A stretch of DNA of 64,000 nt, taken from the NCBI RefSeq assembly GCF_002028455.1, contig NZ_MWUM01000004.1, forward strand, positions 62,001 to 126,000, given 5' to 3'. Below, piece after piece: positions 63,466-64,000 of the stretch (positions within the stretch are counted from its first letter, which is position 1; each line of letters starts with the position of its first letter). Under the pieces are notes generated by a model, which was not told the origin of the DNA, did no database searches, and saw nothing but the letters and a program-made list of their open reading frames with translations. The DNA comes from Zoogloea sp. LCSB751 (lineage in GTDB: Bacteria; Pseudomonadota; Gammaproteobacteria; Burkholderiales; Rhodocyclaceae). Position numbers and translations under genes: made by a program.

Positions 63466-63945
63466 TCAGTGGTGATGGCCGCCTTCACCGTGCACGTGGC
63501 CATGGCCGATTTCTTCGGCGCTGGCTGCACGCACGCCCTTGACGGTGATGTCGAAGAGCAGCGCCGTGCCGGCGAGAGGATGATTACCGTCCACCACCAC
63601 CTTGCCGTCGGCGATGTCGGTGATGCGGTAGACCATTTCGTCCTCGCCATCCTCGCCCACGCGCTCGAAGGACATGCCGACTTCGATGTTGTCGGGGAAC
63701 AGGGTGGCGTCTTCCACCAGCACCAGCTCCTCGTCGTACTCGCCAAAGGCGTCTTCCGGCTGCAGCTTGACCTTCAGGCTGTCACCGGTGTTCTTGCCGT
63801 GCAGCGCTTCCTCGATCACGGTGAAGATGCCGTCGTAACCGCCATGCAGGTAAACCAGCGGATGCTGGCCGTCGTCGATCACGTTGCCATCCGGGTCGGT
63901 AACCTTGTAGTCAAGCGTGACGATCGTGTTCTTGGCGATTTCCAT
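63466..63945 (-). CDS. slyD: FKBP-type peptidyl-prolyl isomerase SlyD
   Basis: A cytoplasmic prolyl isomerase and metallochaperone. The protein has 159 residues. The FKBP half is MEIAKNTIVTLDYKVTDPDG ... LVYLHGGYDGIFTVIEEAL, interrupted by the IF (insert-in-flap) chaperone domain (ALHGKNTGDSLKVKLQPEDA ... GTALLFDITVKGV). A short histidine-rich tail GHGHVHGEGGHHH can bind nickel; it is shorter than in E. coli. AAGGA lies eight bases before the ATG. A terminator follows. Confidence 0.95.
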   Translation of the reverse strand: MEIAKNTIVTLDYKVTDPDGNVIDDGQHPLVYLHGGYDGIFTVIEEALHGKNTGDSLKVKLQPEDAFGEYDEELVLVEDATLFPDNIEVGMSFERVGEDGEDEMVYRITDIADGKVVVDGNHPLAGTALLFDITVKGVRAASAEEIGHGHVHGEGGHHH

Positions 63946-64000
63946 TTACATTCCTTGAGTTGAGTTGCTTTATCAGCTGGAAGACTTCGGCGGCATGACC

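Overview
The window is chromosomal DNA of high G+C content, densely packed with protein genes. It most likely comes from a betaproteobacterium of the Rhodocyclales type. That placement is inferred from gene order and protein style: gloB / methyltransferase / rnhA / dnaQ, tonB-exbB-exbD, a lysR-alr-radA block divergent from lplT, and a long fatty-acid degradation cluster. No 16S rRNA or other phylogenetic marker is present. I see no tRNA, rRNA, CRISPR array, insertion sequence or prophage.

Layout. 1-3.7 kb: edge of a PAS protein, a methyltransferase, the tail-specific protease prc and HU. 3.8-8.6 kb: radA, alr and a LysR regulator on the minus strand, facing lplT. 8.7-14.3 kb: an orphan LuxR-type response regulator and an iron-uptake block, in which a TonB-dependent receptor is divergent from tonB-exbB-exbD under a strong sigma-70 promoter with a Fur-type box. 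14.6-19.8 kb: an accessory block with an MFS exporter, a serine esterase, an azoreductase and two LysR regulators, each facing a target gene across an inverted repeat. 20.1-32.6 kb: a minus-strand beta-oxidation locus (FadL porin, FadN-type dehydrogenase/hydratase, thiolase, thioesterase, chalcone-isomerase-like protein, acyl-CoA synthetase, nitronate-monooxygenase-like flavoprotein, acyl-CoA dehydrogenase) with a PsrA-like TetR regulator and matching operator sequences. 32.7-37.7 kb: copper homeostasis (CusRS-like pair; copA-cueR behind a textbook CueR promoter). 37.7-46.7 kb: a CNNM/CorC protein, a 1329-residue hybrid kinase, a DUF3079 protein, a metallo-beta-lactamase ribonuclease, an MbfA-type iron exporter and a truncated MbcA/ParS-like antitoxin. 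46.9-64 kb: housekeeping genes (guaA, pcm, mutS, dnaQ, rnhA, gloB, mltD, slyD), a GGDEF regulator and a dual-ATPase ABC protein.

Most unusual points: (i) a Mut7-C-type protein and GuaA lie in one uninterrupted reading frame with no stop between them; (ii) a perfect 42-bp palindrome contains both stop codons of the convergent mltD and ABC genes; (iii) (C)AAAC-N4-GTTT operators sit at both ends of the beta-oxidation locus; (iv) an antitoxin-like protein ends at an in-frame TGA with plausible coding sequence beyond it. I did not find a clear new defence or mobile system. Start codons given are those best supported by a ribosome binding site, an overlap or family length, and several are GTG or TTG.
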